A stretch of DNA of 64,000 bases from Myrica gale (Eukaryota > Streptophyta > Magnoliopsida > Fagales > Myricaceae). The notes beneath the pieces are model-generated. The model worked only from the letters and a program-made list of their open reading frames with translations. It did no database searches and had not been told where the DNA came from. The stretch spans positions 26,047,501-26,111,500 of the forward strand of contig OZ005605.1 in NCBI GenBank assembly GCA_963930655.1. Reading direction: 5' to 3'. The position numbers and the translations under genes were made by a program. Shown here in pieces: positions 44,280 through 55,990 of this stretch; positions within the stretch are counted from its first letter, which is position 1; every line of letters begins with the position of its first letter.

Positions 44280-47200
44280 ATGGTGGTGAAGATGATGAGG
44301 TGGCGGCCGTGGCCGCCTCTGCTGTCGAAAAAGTACGAGGTGAGGCTGGTGGTACGGAGGCTGGAGGGGTGCGATCTGTTGCGAGAGGGTGCAGATAAGG
44401 GAGGGGCTGGTGCGAGTCCGACGGTAGAGATTAAGTGGAAGGGTCCAAAATTGGCGTTGAGTTCCCTGAGGAGAACGGCCGTGAAGAGGAACTTCACGAG
44501 GGAGGTAGTTGTTGAAGCTGGTGCTGGGTCCCAACAGAACGGCGTCGTCGAGTGGGACGAGGAGTTTCAGAACCTCTGTACTCTTTCCTCGTACAGGGAC
44601 AATGTCTTTCACCCGTGGGATCTCGCTTTTACTGTCTACAACGTGAGCTCTCTCTGTCTCTTGAAAGCGCTTATTTTTATGGAGTTTTCTTTTGTGGGTC
44701 TTTTCATGATGATTTTTTTTAGTATAAACTTAAATCAGTGGGTTTGCATCTATAAGATTATGGGAATGACATGGGTTTTGATGGGGATGAATGCTTTTTT
44801 GTGATTAATCTCATGGAGGAATATCTGGTTTTTCTTCTTGATTGTGTGGCCTTTTTGGGAGTGAATCTTGAAAATCTTTTAGCATTTTGGAGATCAATCT
44901 TCGCGGCATTAATATTTTCTTTCGGGACGTGCTTGAATTTGTTGGAAGTGGACCAAGTGGTTCTTTGAATTGATAAGAAATCTGAATTTATTGTATTTGA
45001 TGTTCGTATCCATTTTCAAAATAAATGAATCCTGATATATGATTCTTGATTGACGAGTATTGGACGTGCGAATTATTGTATATTACTGCCATAGTTTAAT
45101 CCCGTCAAATTAGCGGCCCTAGTTGACTTACTGAAGTTCTCCGTTCTTAAGTAGTTTCTGTGGATCAGATCGTTGGATTTTGTATCACAATCAAGTCTGG
45201 AATTTTGCGATTGACTTGGTAAAGGTTTGTGGAACTCAAAATTTTGTTTTGGGGGTTGTTGAGTTGACCAAACAATAGGTGGTTGTGTTCTCGACTATCT
45301 GGTTCATCCTGACGTATTGAGGTATCAAAGAATATGCAACTTCTGGAAACTTGATCAGTGTATTGCCCATTATTTGGTTTGGAGCTAATTGTTATCGTCT
45401 GAGTAATTTCTTCCTGTCAGACCTGAAATAACTAAAATTCTCTCACGAGTTATATTTGTTACGTATTAAGAAACAAGCTATGTTAAGTTTGTTGGTTGCA
45501 GGATTAGTAGACTTTTTGGTGGATGTCAGTGGAGATGTTAGTGTTATTTACCTAGAATTTTTTTTCGTGTTGGAGTGAATTTTAATTCTCATTGCAAATT
45601 CTTTAGATTTTTTATTGTCTTACTCTAGTCCTTTTTTGATTTTTTGCCTGTTACTTTGGAGATTTGCGATGAGCTTTTTATGAGAACTTGGATGCTTTTT
45701 TTTTTTTTTTTTCCTAATCCAGGGATCAAATCGAGGCCAAGGGCCAAAGAACAAAGTTCCTGTTGTCGGAACAGCTTCACTGAACCTTGCTGAATATGCT
45801 TCTGCAGCTGATCAAAAAGAGTTTGAACTGAACATCCCTCTCACACTCCCTGGCAATGCTGCTGAGCTTTTACCTACACTCTGTGTATGTGCCTTCAACC
45901 ACTTCCATTGCTTATTTCTGTTGTAAAATAAGTGGGTTTTGGAAATACCAGCATAGTTTGTGATTTTTCCTGTCTGGGGAACACGCTTACACCTTTTATG
46001 TTTTCTTTTTCCTTCTTTTAAAATCTCACCCTTTAAAGTTTTTATATCTTCTGATCAACTCTTTATTGTTCATATACAGATATCACTGAGCTTGTTGGAA
46101 CTGAGAACTGCCCAAGAAACCACAGAGCCAGTGCAGAGATTGACAGCGCCTGTTCCATTGCCAACTGAAGCGGGAGAAATTATCTCTGCAGAAAAGGATG
46201 AGCTTTCTGCAATCAAAGCTGGTCTTAGAAAAGTAAAAATTTTCTCTGAGTATGTGTCTACCAGGAGAGCCAAAAAGGCCTGCCGTGAGGAAGAGGGAAG
46301 TGAGGGCAGATGCTCTACCAGGAGTGACGATGGTGAGTATAGTTACCCTTTTGACACAGATTCTCTTGATGACTTAGAGGATGGAGACTCGGAGGAGGCC
46401 AAGGAGAATTCCAGTGTCAGGAAGTCGTTTAGTTATGGCTCACTGGCATATGCTAATTATGCTGGAGGATCATTTTATTCCAGTATGAGGATTAACAATG
46501 ACGATGAGGGTTGGGTTTACTATAGCAATCGAAAGTCTGATGTTGGGTGCTCCAACCCTAAGGATTCAACTACATCTGTGTCTGAACCATCTCTATTGCA
46601 AAGTTCAAAGCGCAGCATACTGCCTTGGAGGAAGAGGAAGCTGAGCTTCAGGTCTCCTAAAGCCAAAGGAGAGCCATTATTGAAGAAGGCCTATGGAGAA
46701 GAGGGTGGGGATGATATTGATTTTGATCGTAGACAGCTTAGCTCTGATGAATCTGTTTCTCTTGGGGTAAGAATTTGTTCCTAATTGCATATGGATTACT
46801 GGTTTAGGAAAGAAGCTCCTGCTTTCTTGGCATCATTTGGTTGCATATGTTCTAAAAGTTTTGGTCATAGAACTTAATTGGGCGGGAATTATTATATATC
46901 TCAAATACAAACCATAAGCCGTAGGGATGATTCTTAATAGTTGACAAAATGATTATATTATGTTCTTGTGAGGATGATGTTTACTAGTTTGTTTTCTTTG
47001 AAAACCAGTACCAAAAATAGTTGGCAAAATTCTAAATGCAATTTATTCCAACCATCTTGACAGTGGCTTAAGGCAGAGGAGGATTCATATGCAAATCGAT
47101 CCTCAGTTTCTGAGTTTGGAGATGACAATTTTGCTGTAGGCAGTTGGGAGAACAAAGAAGTAACAAGTCGTGATGGACACCTGAAACTTGAGACCCAGGT

Positions 47201-48146
47201 TTTCTTCGCTACCATTGATCAGCGGAGTGAGCGAGCGGCTGGCGAGAGTGCATGTACAGCCCTTGTTGCTGTTATAGCGGATTGGTTTCAGAATAACCAT
47301 GACCTCATGCCCATAAAATCTCAATTTGATAGCCTAATCAGAGAAGGCTCGTTAGAGTGGAGGAACCTTTGTGAGAACGAAACCTATAAGGAGCGGTTCC
47401 CTGACAAGCACTTTGATCTTGAAACAGTCCTTCAAGCCAAGATACGACCTCTTTCTGTAGTTCCTGGGAAGTCCTTTATTGGGTTTTTCCATCCGGAGGT
47501 GATGGAAGAGGGAAGATTTGACTTTCTGCAGGGTGCCATGTCGTTTGATAACATTTGGGATGAGATTAGCCGCAGCGGTTCAGATTGTCCTGGCAATGGT
47601 GAACCACAGGTTTATATTGTCAGTTGGAATGACCATTTTTTCATCCTTAAGGTTGAGCCTGAAGCTTATTACATCATTGACACATTAGGGGAGAGGCTAT
47701 ATGAGGGATGCAATCAGGCCTATGTCTTGAAATTTGATCGTGACACGGTAATTTACAAGATCCCTGATGCTGCGAAATCCTCGGAAGAAAAAACAGCGGG
47801 CGACCAGCAGATTGTAACAGCAGCAGATCCCAAGAATCGGCAGGCCCAGGTGGCCAACACAAAGGAAGAGGGTTCTGTAGCAGCAGGGGCAGTAGTATCC
47901 AAGCCTGAGGAACCCAGCAAGAGTGAGGAGGAACAGGAGGTTGTATGCCAAGGGAAGGAGTCTTGCAAAGAGTACATAAAGAGCTTCTTGGCTGCTATTC
48001 CACTAAGGGAATTGGAGGTGGATATAAAGAAAGGTCTAATGACTTCAACACCTCTTCATCACCGGTTACAGATTGAGTTCCACTACACCCAATTCTTACA
48101 ATCAGCACCTGACACTGCAGCTGAAATGACTGTGGCTACTATATGA
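44280..48146 (+). CDS. NT-C2 / EEIG1-EHBP1 N-terminal domain protein (plant-specific family)
   Basis: Four exons join in phase: 44280-44642, 45723-45884, 46080-46766 and 47064-48146, giving 764 residues. It starts MVVKMMRWRPWPPLLSKKYE. The first two exons form an NT-C2 domain: YEVRLVVRRLEGCDLL, SPTVEIKWKGPKLALSSLRR, RNFTREVV, VVEWDEEFQNLCTL, AFTVYN and VVGTASLNLAEYASAADQ. NT-C2 domains bind membrane or partner proteins in EEIG1 and EHBP1. The middle is acidic and Ser-rich with basic WRKRKLSFRSPKAKGE. The C-terminal part, with WFQNNHDLMPIKSQFDSLIR, FHPEVMEEGRFDFLQGAMSF and YIIDTLGERLYEGCNQAYVL, is conserved in plant members. I recall the Arabidopsis relative as At3g11760. Biochemical role unknown. 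All junctions and the frame are intact. Confidence 0.9.
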
Positions 48147-49572
48147 AGCTTCGATGTTGCATAAGCAGAAGTTCCCTCGTAGGACTTACTGTAAATTGTA
48201 GGAAAAGTGTGATTACGCTAACTTGTTTTTCCTTTTCGATTATGGGGTGTCTTTTTTTTATGTGAATTTAGTTTAACAAAGAGGAACCCGTGTGATCTTT
48301 CCGAGTGATATATGAGAGATGAGGTTTTCCCGTTCAAGTTGGACTGGAAACTTCGAGTGTGTGTTCAGTGTATGATGGGAACTTGCTTTCAAATATTTTT
48401 TTTTGACCTTATCTTTCTTGGAAATGAGTATCTTGAACCCCATTCTAATTTCCTTTTGAACTGACTCAGCCCTAACTTTTATATGATTCTATAACTTTTT
48501 CTGCAAATTTCAAAAAATTCTCCTTTCGAAAGGTTTGCAGCTTTTGCAGACTGATTTCCTGACGGGCGACGAATTAGGGTTATAGGTTTGGTTTTCTCTC
48601 AAATTTTTTTCAATTTTAATAATTTTTTACAAATTTAAACAACTTTTAATAATTTTTTTACAAATTTAATAATTTTTAATAACCTGAATTTCTTGCAATC
48701 ATTTTTATCAAACATGTTCTCTTCCAACTTTGCTTGTTTCTTTTCTGAGATAAATGTCGAGCCTGAAGTCTCCATTTGATTCACTTAACATTTATCAAAC
48801 ACAAAATGTTATGCCATGCATAGGGTTGCAGATTTTCTTATAGACCGTAGCCCCCAATACTGCACGTTTAGAATATTCCTTCTCCTCGAACCTTTTATTC
48901 TCATCCATCCCTTCTGCATTCGATTGCAATCATAACTGTCCACGTGAATAATTTCCATGAGCTGGCCGTAGGAACAACTCATTGTCATGGTCAGGATATC
49001 ATAGTCTGGCCAGCCTCGCCCAATTACCTAAAGTTATTGGTCCCCGTCCTTATAGCACGCAAAACTACCAAAAAGTTTGGCTGAAATATCAAAGGAATTA
49101 ATACTAAAGGCGATAGGGTTGCACAAATGAAATGAATGCCACAGAAGTCCCTTTTAGGCCTAATACCTGAGGAGGATGAACCAAAAACATCTTCATTCAA
49201 ATTCAACGCCTATTCCTTTCCGGCACACGATATCCCGTTTCTTAAAAGGCTATTATATGGTTTTTTTTTGGGTAAGTTATTATATGGTTTTCAGTCAAAT
49301 GTGTAAACTGTTTTTCAATTAACAATAATGATAGCGATCGCGGTGATGGTGAGATAAAGGTTGGCTGAGATTTTTGACCATTTCCGTTAAATGTTGAGAT
49401 GGGCGGTTGAGTTTGCAAAAAAAGAAAAAAAAAGAAAAAAAAAGAGGAAAGAAAGGAAGTTGTAATTTTCAGCTAAATATTTCAACCTGGGTTATCATAA
49501 AGATTAATTGGACAAGTTTGTCTTGTCGGAGTAACCTCTGTTGTTGGGACAGTCGAAATGTTTCCCCACTTA
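48147..49572. other. 3' flank of the NT-C2 gene
   Basis: The first 300 bp are probable 3' untranslated sequence. The rest is AT-rich with repeated AATTTTTAATAA words at 48600-48680 and shows no supported gene. Confidence 0.5.
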
Positions 49573-50265
49573 GAGCATTCCTAGTAGATTCTCTATTCTA
49601 ACATTTTGGTTAGAATAGAGAACCAATTTAACAAAAAAGTCAAAAAACACTCTTTAACAGCTTATCTATTTTAACAGTTTTTAGCTAAAAATTTTAACAT
49701 GTGAACAATAGTTCTCTATATTTAGATAACCACGGTTCACTTCTCTATAATAAAATATTAATATTTTTCTTATTTTTTTCTTTATCTTTATCTTTTCTTA
49801 ATACATTTTAGACTAAATAAAGACTAACTTAATACATTTTAAACTAAATAAAGACTACTTAATACATTTTTAAAAATATGATCGTTAAAATAAGACGACT
49901 AGTCATTTATAAATATGACTGTTAGGATAAGAAATTTTTTTAAAAATCTAATCGTTGAGATAAGATAAACTTAAAAAATGCTGAGCGTTAGGAAAAGACA
50001 AAAATTAAAAAAATCCACCCTTTTTAGGATAAGACAATTAATCAAAAATATAACCGTTACAATAAAACGAATATTAAAAAATATAAATATTAGAGAAATA
50101 ATAAAGAAATTTTTGAATAATAATATTTAAATAAAATAGTAAAAGTAGATGGTTAAAATAGAGAAGCTGCTGTGGGTGTTTTTAAAAAGTTGATAGTTAA
50201 AATAGAGAAATGTACTTTTTGGTTAAAATAGAGAGCCAAATTTAAATAAGCTACTAGGAATGCTC
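49573..50265. mobile_element. 693-bp MITE with perfect GAGCATTCCTAGTAG terminal repeats
   Basis: GAGCATTCCTAGTAG at the left end and CTACTAGGAATGCTC at the right end are perfect 15-bp inverted repeats. Inside are inverted words such as GGTTAGAATAGAGAACC, with TTAAAATAGAGAGCC opposite. The flanking trinucleotides are TTA on the left and TTG on the right, weakly in line with a PIF/Harbinger-type TTA duplication. AT-rich body with the repeated words ATCGTTA and GATAAGA; no coding capacity. Confidence 0.8.
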
Positions 50266-51484
50266 TTGGGCGTGCTGAGAACAAGACAATACACGTGCTC
50301 GAGATACAAAAATAAATAAATAAATAAAAACGGCTGTGACAGAGGCTTTCACTCGTAGCTCTTTGGATTTTGGGATGGGCGCGCCGTAGGCGTAGGCTTC
50401 ATCCGAAGAAATATTCGGCTCCGCTTAGTTTCTGCCTTAAAAGTTTGCTGGTCTTTAAAAGGGCCGTTCCATGCTTTTCTCAGCCTAGGTAGAAGGTTGG
50501 GCTAGCTGCAGCCTAAAGCAGAGGACGGTTGGTCGATTCCAAGAACCTATCTTGGTTCTCGTTTTCTCCTCTTGGATCTTTAACGCCTGGTATTAGAGTT
50601 TAGGCATTTATTACCGGCGCCCAACAATACTCCAACAGATGCAGGGTATCTTCTTCACCTTTGCTGACAGTCTTGCCCCATTTTCTAGTCCCACCTCTAA
50701 ATGTTGCTCCAATTGATTAAGCTCAACTAGAGAGGTTTGGTGAAGGCTGCAACACAGCTTTATTTTTTTCTGTCTTGAATAGACAGACCATCAAAGAAAA
50801 GGGTAATAATAAGGAAGCCAATGTCCACGCTTCAGCATAAAGTTGTTGGCGTGAATGGTTCATCATAAGCTCAAAGTTCTCCTATATAATAACCCTTTGA
50901 TGTTGTGAGTATCCTCGACTTTTTCCTAAATTATCAACAGCCATGTGCGTCTTCTTCCCTAATCATCATTCCATCTTCATGTTGTTCCCTGCTCATCATT
51001 CCATTTTTGTGTGCAAAAAATGAAATTCAAACTCCACAGAGATCAGATAAACCAGAGATGAGTTGAATGATTTCCCTTTATGTAATCATAGTTCCTGCTT
51101 CCTGAGGCATAACAAATCCACCTAGCTGTAATACTTTGGAGATGGTGTCTATAATCGATTCCATTTTTTCATTTTTTTTCCAATGGATATCATATTGGCA
51201 CTCAAATAGAATGGTATCCTTAACTTCCTACTTGCAGTAAGCAGCAACATATACTCTTGAAGTTAATCCCAAGAAGAAAGATACTCTCTAGAAAATACCT
51301 CAAAATCATGGCATATTATATACTTTTTGCACCTAGAAATACTAATGCAACAACTATCAGATTAAAGTATTGTCCAAAATTTGAAGAAGACTGAAGCATT
51401 AAAGATTAAGAAATCTAAGAAAAGGAGATTATTACTGTCATTACCAGATCATCACAAAGACTTGGAAATTCGTACAAGGTAATA
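50266..51484. other. Spacer downstream of the glutaredoxin-domain gene
   Basis: No gene is supported. 50330-50640 is GC-richer than the surroundings and unique-looking. The last few hundred bases are probable 3' untranslated sequence of the minus-strand gene that follows. Confidence 0.4.
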
Positions 51485-52388
51485 TTAGTTTAATTCTCGG
51501 CAGCAAGTTGGGCATTTAATCAAACCATTTTCATTACATTCAGGGCATCTAATGTACAAATCATCGTTCTCCCCATCTGCAACAATCTTCCGACTTCCAT
51601 TGCAATTAATGCACACCACGAACCTCACGTTGGCGCACCCGCTGCATGAGGAACTGGAGGAGTCGAGTGGAATACCTTCCAAGAGCTTCCTAAGCTTGCC
51701 TTGCTCATGCAATCCAACCACTTCATTCGCTCCTCCGATGTACCTGCCCTTTATGAAAAGTCTCGGAGGGATAACTCTACCATCCAAGGTGCTCCACAGT
51801 TCTTCCCTATATTCCAAATGCATTGAAACATCCCTCTCGTCGAACAATACTTTAAAGCTTTCCAACAAGAACCGGATGGTGTGGCAGTCTTCAAATGTTT
51901 TTCTGATTCCTCTCATGCTTGTTGTGTAGAGAACAACCGACTGGCTTCCTCCTGGCGGACACTTCTCATCAAAGTGTAACAAAGATGTGTATTCTTCGCT
52001 GTCCTTTGCTTCTAATTGTGTACTGCCACGTTCCATGATGCTGTTGAGACAAAATTGTGACCTCTTGATTTTGCATGGCAGGCACTAGCAACATGTCTTC
52101 GAACTCTACGGAGGATTTAAAGCCATCTTTGTCGCCAACAATGAAGTCCAATTCCATTTCTTCATCCTTAGAATGTTCATTCTGTTGATCAGCCACTTCA
52201 GTGCTGCCAACTAGTAGCTCAGAGAGGTTGCTCTTTCCATCTTGTTCGTTGTAAAATAGTAGAGTTTGACGGTTTCGATTGGAAGGCTTTTCCAAGGGCT
52301 CTTGCTGAAGGACTACATCTTGTTTCAAGGTGCTAAATGATGGGATGAATCTCAATTTCCTAAGGAGTTTTCCCTTCATTCCTTTCAT
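51485..52388 (-). CDS. Glutaredoxin-domain protein with C-terminal zinc-binding Cys pairs; one extra base in the linker
   Basis: A single-exon gene, about 300 residues if read through. The N-terminus MKGMKGKLLRKLRFIPSFST is typical of a plant family that I recall as At5g06470. The glutaredoxin-like domain reads VVLYTTSMRGIRKTFEDCHT, FKVLFDERDVSMHLEYREEL, IPPRLFIKGRYIGGANEVVG and LHEQGKLRKLLEGI. The usual CPYC/CC active site is replaced by SMRG, so thiol transfer by the normal route is doubtful. The tail has four CxxC pairs (CSGC, CINC, CPEC, CPTC), the DnaJ-like zinc arrangement of this family. The first 110 or so codons and the rest lie in different frames: one extra base is needed between 52036 and about 52100, most simply in the A4 run at 52051-52054. 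Either an error or a recent lesion. Confidence 0.85.
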
Positions 52389-53686
52389 ATCTTATATTCT
52401 TAATCCTAGAGTTCTCCGAGTATACAAAGCATGTGATGGTACCCAGTTCGAAGCAAGGAAAGGGTGAAATTTGGGTGAGAACGACTAGTGAGGAGAGTAG
52501 GGGACAGTAGGAGGATGGCAATTCTCTTTTAGCTTCTAATGTCTGGAAAGTGGAAAATGAAAAGCTGTGTTGGGGCTGCTTTTAAAAGTTTTGAATGATA
52601 ACTGCTTGGGGCTGGCCCGTCCATGTAATGTACCCTTCTCCAATCTCCATTAGCTTCCCACTGACCCATCACCAACCATTTGTTGGATAAATTAATCATA
52701 CAATTGAAGCAAGCGTATGGCCAAAATGCCCATGCATGATTACAACACTCGGGGTCCAATGTCCTCTGGAGCCTAACATGGCACAATTCAATTGGCCTCA
52801 AAACATTAATTCAGAAGGCTCCACAGGACCACAGCTATACCTTGGAGACAAGGAGTGCCAATGGCAATAATTCAAGTTACAAGAGTGCAACGGCATCTTT
52901 CCCTTCCATCCTTCTATCCATTGGCACCCTCGGGATACGAGCACTATAATATATTGTGTCATGGACTCAATCTTTCGTGCCTGGTGAGTCTCTAACTTTC
53001 ATCCTTCAACCCGCAATCACATCCGATCATCACGGCAAGCATTCAGGAGCTATTCCATCCACGGTTTCCACGCATTTAGCTCAAGACAACGTTAGCATGA
53101 ATTTGCTGCCACAGTGTGTGTGGGACGTTTCATGGCATCGGCATGGACGTACGCAGAAACATGGATGGACGCATACATTTCTAATCAATGGTGCCCAAAC
53201 GGCAAACCTTAGAAGAAGGCGAGGGGACGTATGGTTCAATCGATTTATACGTACAGCGGGTCCAAGTCTTCCTGCACATTTGTTTCATTTGAGCACGAGA
53301 TCTCTGTATCACATTGGACTCGCAATAATTTAGATTCATTTCTTCTAGCGTTAAATTGTATTGCAATAAGTTCGCCAAATGGGTCCTGATTACTCAATGA
53401 TTGCCGTCTCTCTCTCTCTCAAAACAAAAACAGTTCTTATCTTCACGGAACAACACTCCATCATTCATAAAACGAGTACGACTAAATCATCCTTCCTCTT
53501 AATGTAGCTGTATGATTAAATTCCCACAGTCCGATAAGTAGCAGAGATAGTCATAAGTATACATCGGATAGTACTAGCAAAGATTGAGAAGTATAAGAAA
53601 GGAACCAACTGTTAAGACCCTTTTTACATGCTATTCAGATGCTGACACTGGAGATTTGAGTGAAGAATCATCATTCTTGGAGGCAC
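52389..53686. other. Spacer between the glutaredoxin-domain and ML genes
   Basis: The first few hundred bases are the leader and promoter of the minus-strand glutaredoxin-domain gene. The last part is probable 3' untranslated sequence of the ML gene. No other gene is supported; a short CT microsatellite lies near 53408-53420. Confidence 0.45.
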
Positions 53687-55990
53687 TTAGCTATTGGCCA
53701 AAGATGAGGCAGATGAGGCAAAGCCGATGTCGAAATCAAAACCAATGCATGTCAACTCATTGTTGTCAGCGTCATACATTGTCATTTTAAGAGAGTATGA
53801 ACCCTGCACATGTCAAATATCATCAGAGACGAAAAACATCCCAAATGATTTTAAGATTGAACATCTCTAAACATAAGTATGTGGAAAGTGAATGAATGCA
53901 ATCAGACCAAATTATATAGGTAAGAAGTAGAACTTTGTTAATCAGCCATTTCTGCACTGGTATTCAAAAATTAAAGAATCAAGTAACAGTAGACCGGCTG
54001 TGTTTTGTTAGATGAATTCACTAGGGTAAATACCGTTTGAGGTATCGAAGTCAAGTACTAGAAAATGACACAATTTAAGTACCAAATGAGGCTGAGACGT
54101 AAGGAAACCAATTAAACTCCAAAGGCTTTTTCTAGCCTGCAAGTCCGTAGTAGTACAAATGGAACAAAATGTAAATGCTATATAACCGAACACATTAATG
54201 ACTTACTGGTGGAGTGTAACCAGGTAACTCCTGCGAGTGAGAAACCAAAAAATCGCCAGTTGTGACTGGGCAAGACGTCTCTCCGCAAAGGTCATGGGTC
54301 TCACTGTGTATGTGCCATCCAAAATATGAGACATCGATCACCATTTTTCCTCCAGAAATTTCTTTCCCTGTATTGAACATAGGAGTTTGTGTGTCAAAAC
54401 CAAAATCTGAGGAGCGCTTTCAAGGGACATGGGGTTGTGTTCTGTTTTTCTAACAATTTCATCAGTCTCCTGGACAGAGTTTCTCAAAATAACAATGCCA
54501 ATAATGGATAACAAGGGGTGGAATACAAAGAAAAGAGCTCCTGCTTTTTCCAATGAACAGACATTTTAAAAAACAAACACATGCAAGCACAACATTCAAT
54601 CTTGTAGGGGGGTGGGTGGGGTTCACCAAAGAAGTTCCCAGAGAAAATTTCCATTTGCATATCCATCAAAAGAAAATTGACATCAAACCTCAAGAGATGG
54701 AATTAAATTTAACTTTTACTAATGATTTCTCTCCCATATTTTCTTAAGCCACAACTGTCCAACTTCCTATTTGAAATTTAGAAAGAAGTGCAGATTTAAG
54801 TTATTGTATATAGGGGTACTGACCATGCAACCATTGCAGCTATCAAAAACTTGTTAGATGCATGTCCCACATCCATAAGCCACCTTGAAACACAAATGCC
54901 TACCTAAACTTTGATTCTTGGTTAATCCCTTTTACATATTCTTCATCATTAACAGAAAGGCATATGATAACACCACCATCTCCCCGGTAAATAAAACAAG
55001 AGAAAAAAGAAGCTAGCCCTGACCTGATTCTAAGGCTAATACGATTTGCCACTTTTAGTGTATTTTGTTCATAGGTACGCAGTCCACAAGAATTCAATGC
55101 AGACCTCACCACCTTGCCTGCCACCCAAAACCCAAGGGGGCAGAAGTACCATATAACACATCCAGAGGCAACTGGCTATCAAACACATATGACTTCTGGT
55201 TTCACAAAAACAACAATATGCAGTTGCGTTGGAACAGGCGCCACAAGTATTTGATTGCAACTAAATTGTAAGTAGGCTAGGAAACCGACTTATAACTAAT
55301 AGAAAAACAAGGAGCAGAACTAGAGTACAACATCCAAGAAAGTAAGTGACATTCAGATAGTACCTGTAGAGGCAGAGATGCAGAAGGAAGCAGGGTTGCC
55401 TCTCGCTATAGGGTACGGGACTATCTCAACCCCTGAGACCTTGACATCATAGTCAGTCTTCTTATCTGCAAACAAAGCAAAAACTCTGATCAGCCATGAT
55501 ATACTCGATCCCTTTAGAATCTACAGAATCCTTCCCCGCCCACCCTCTCCTTGGGAGTAAGAAAATTATTCATCAAGAAGAAGAAATGTTTGATAATATG
55601 ATTACAATATCAAATTTTCCGCCACATTAAACAGACCCATGAAAGACAACACAATTATCAATATCGTAAATTTTTTTTTATCAAAATTAAGAAAACCCCC
55701 ATTTAGTGATAAGAACTTTCAGCCTCAATAAAAACAACCTATCCAAGAAGTTATCGAAACACTAACCAAAACCAACCGGCTTTCCAATAATAAAGTGATC
55801 AAAACAAAACAGATCGTCCAGCCAAAAAAGAAAGAAAGAAACGTAATTAAGATAAATAAGTAAATTTGGGGAAGCAAGAGAGCGCAGCAGACAGACCGCA
55901 GTACTTGACGTCGGTCGCTAGGGTCAAAGGTACAACCAGACAAAGAGAAAGGAGGAAGGACACAAGGATCTTGAACTGAACGGCCTCCAT
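53687..55990 (-). CDS. Secreted ML (MD-2-related lipid-recognition) domain protein
   Basis: Four exons join in phase: 55897-55990, 55364-55465, 54207-54367 and 53687-53803, giving 157 residues. Residues 1-26 (MEAVQFKILVSFLLSLCLVV PLTLAT) form a classical signal peptide. The mature part has the ML layout with paired Cys: DVKYC, KVSGVEIVPYPIARGNPASF C, GGKMVIDVSYFGWHIHSE, LCGETSCPVTTGDFLVSHSQ ELPGYTPPGSYSLKMTMYD and LTCIGFDFDI. ML domains are beta-sandwiches that hold one lipid, as in NPC2 and MD-2. Plant members are secreted or vacuolar; I recall the relatives as At3g11780/At5g06480. Ligand unknown. The 5' end is about 120 bp from a GA-rich leader-like stretch at 56057-56110. No lesions seen. 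Confidence 0.93.

Noticed and set aside
44006-44398. 130-codon open frame overlapping the NT-C2 start, and its antisense frames
   Set aside because: It runs through the CT-rich leader in another frame than the conserved NT-C2 protein; a shadow of the real gene.
50585-50640. Stretch resembling a tRNA-Met primer-binding site (TGGTATTAGAG) as found behind plant LTRs
   Set aside because: No matching pair of long terminal repeats, no CA end before it and no element genes around it. A single short match is not enough to call a fossil element.
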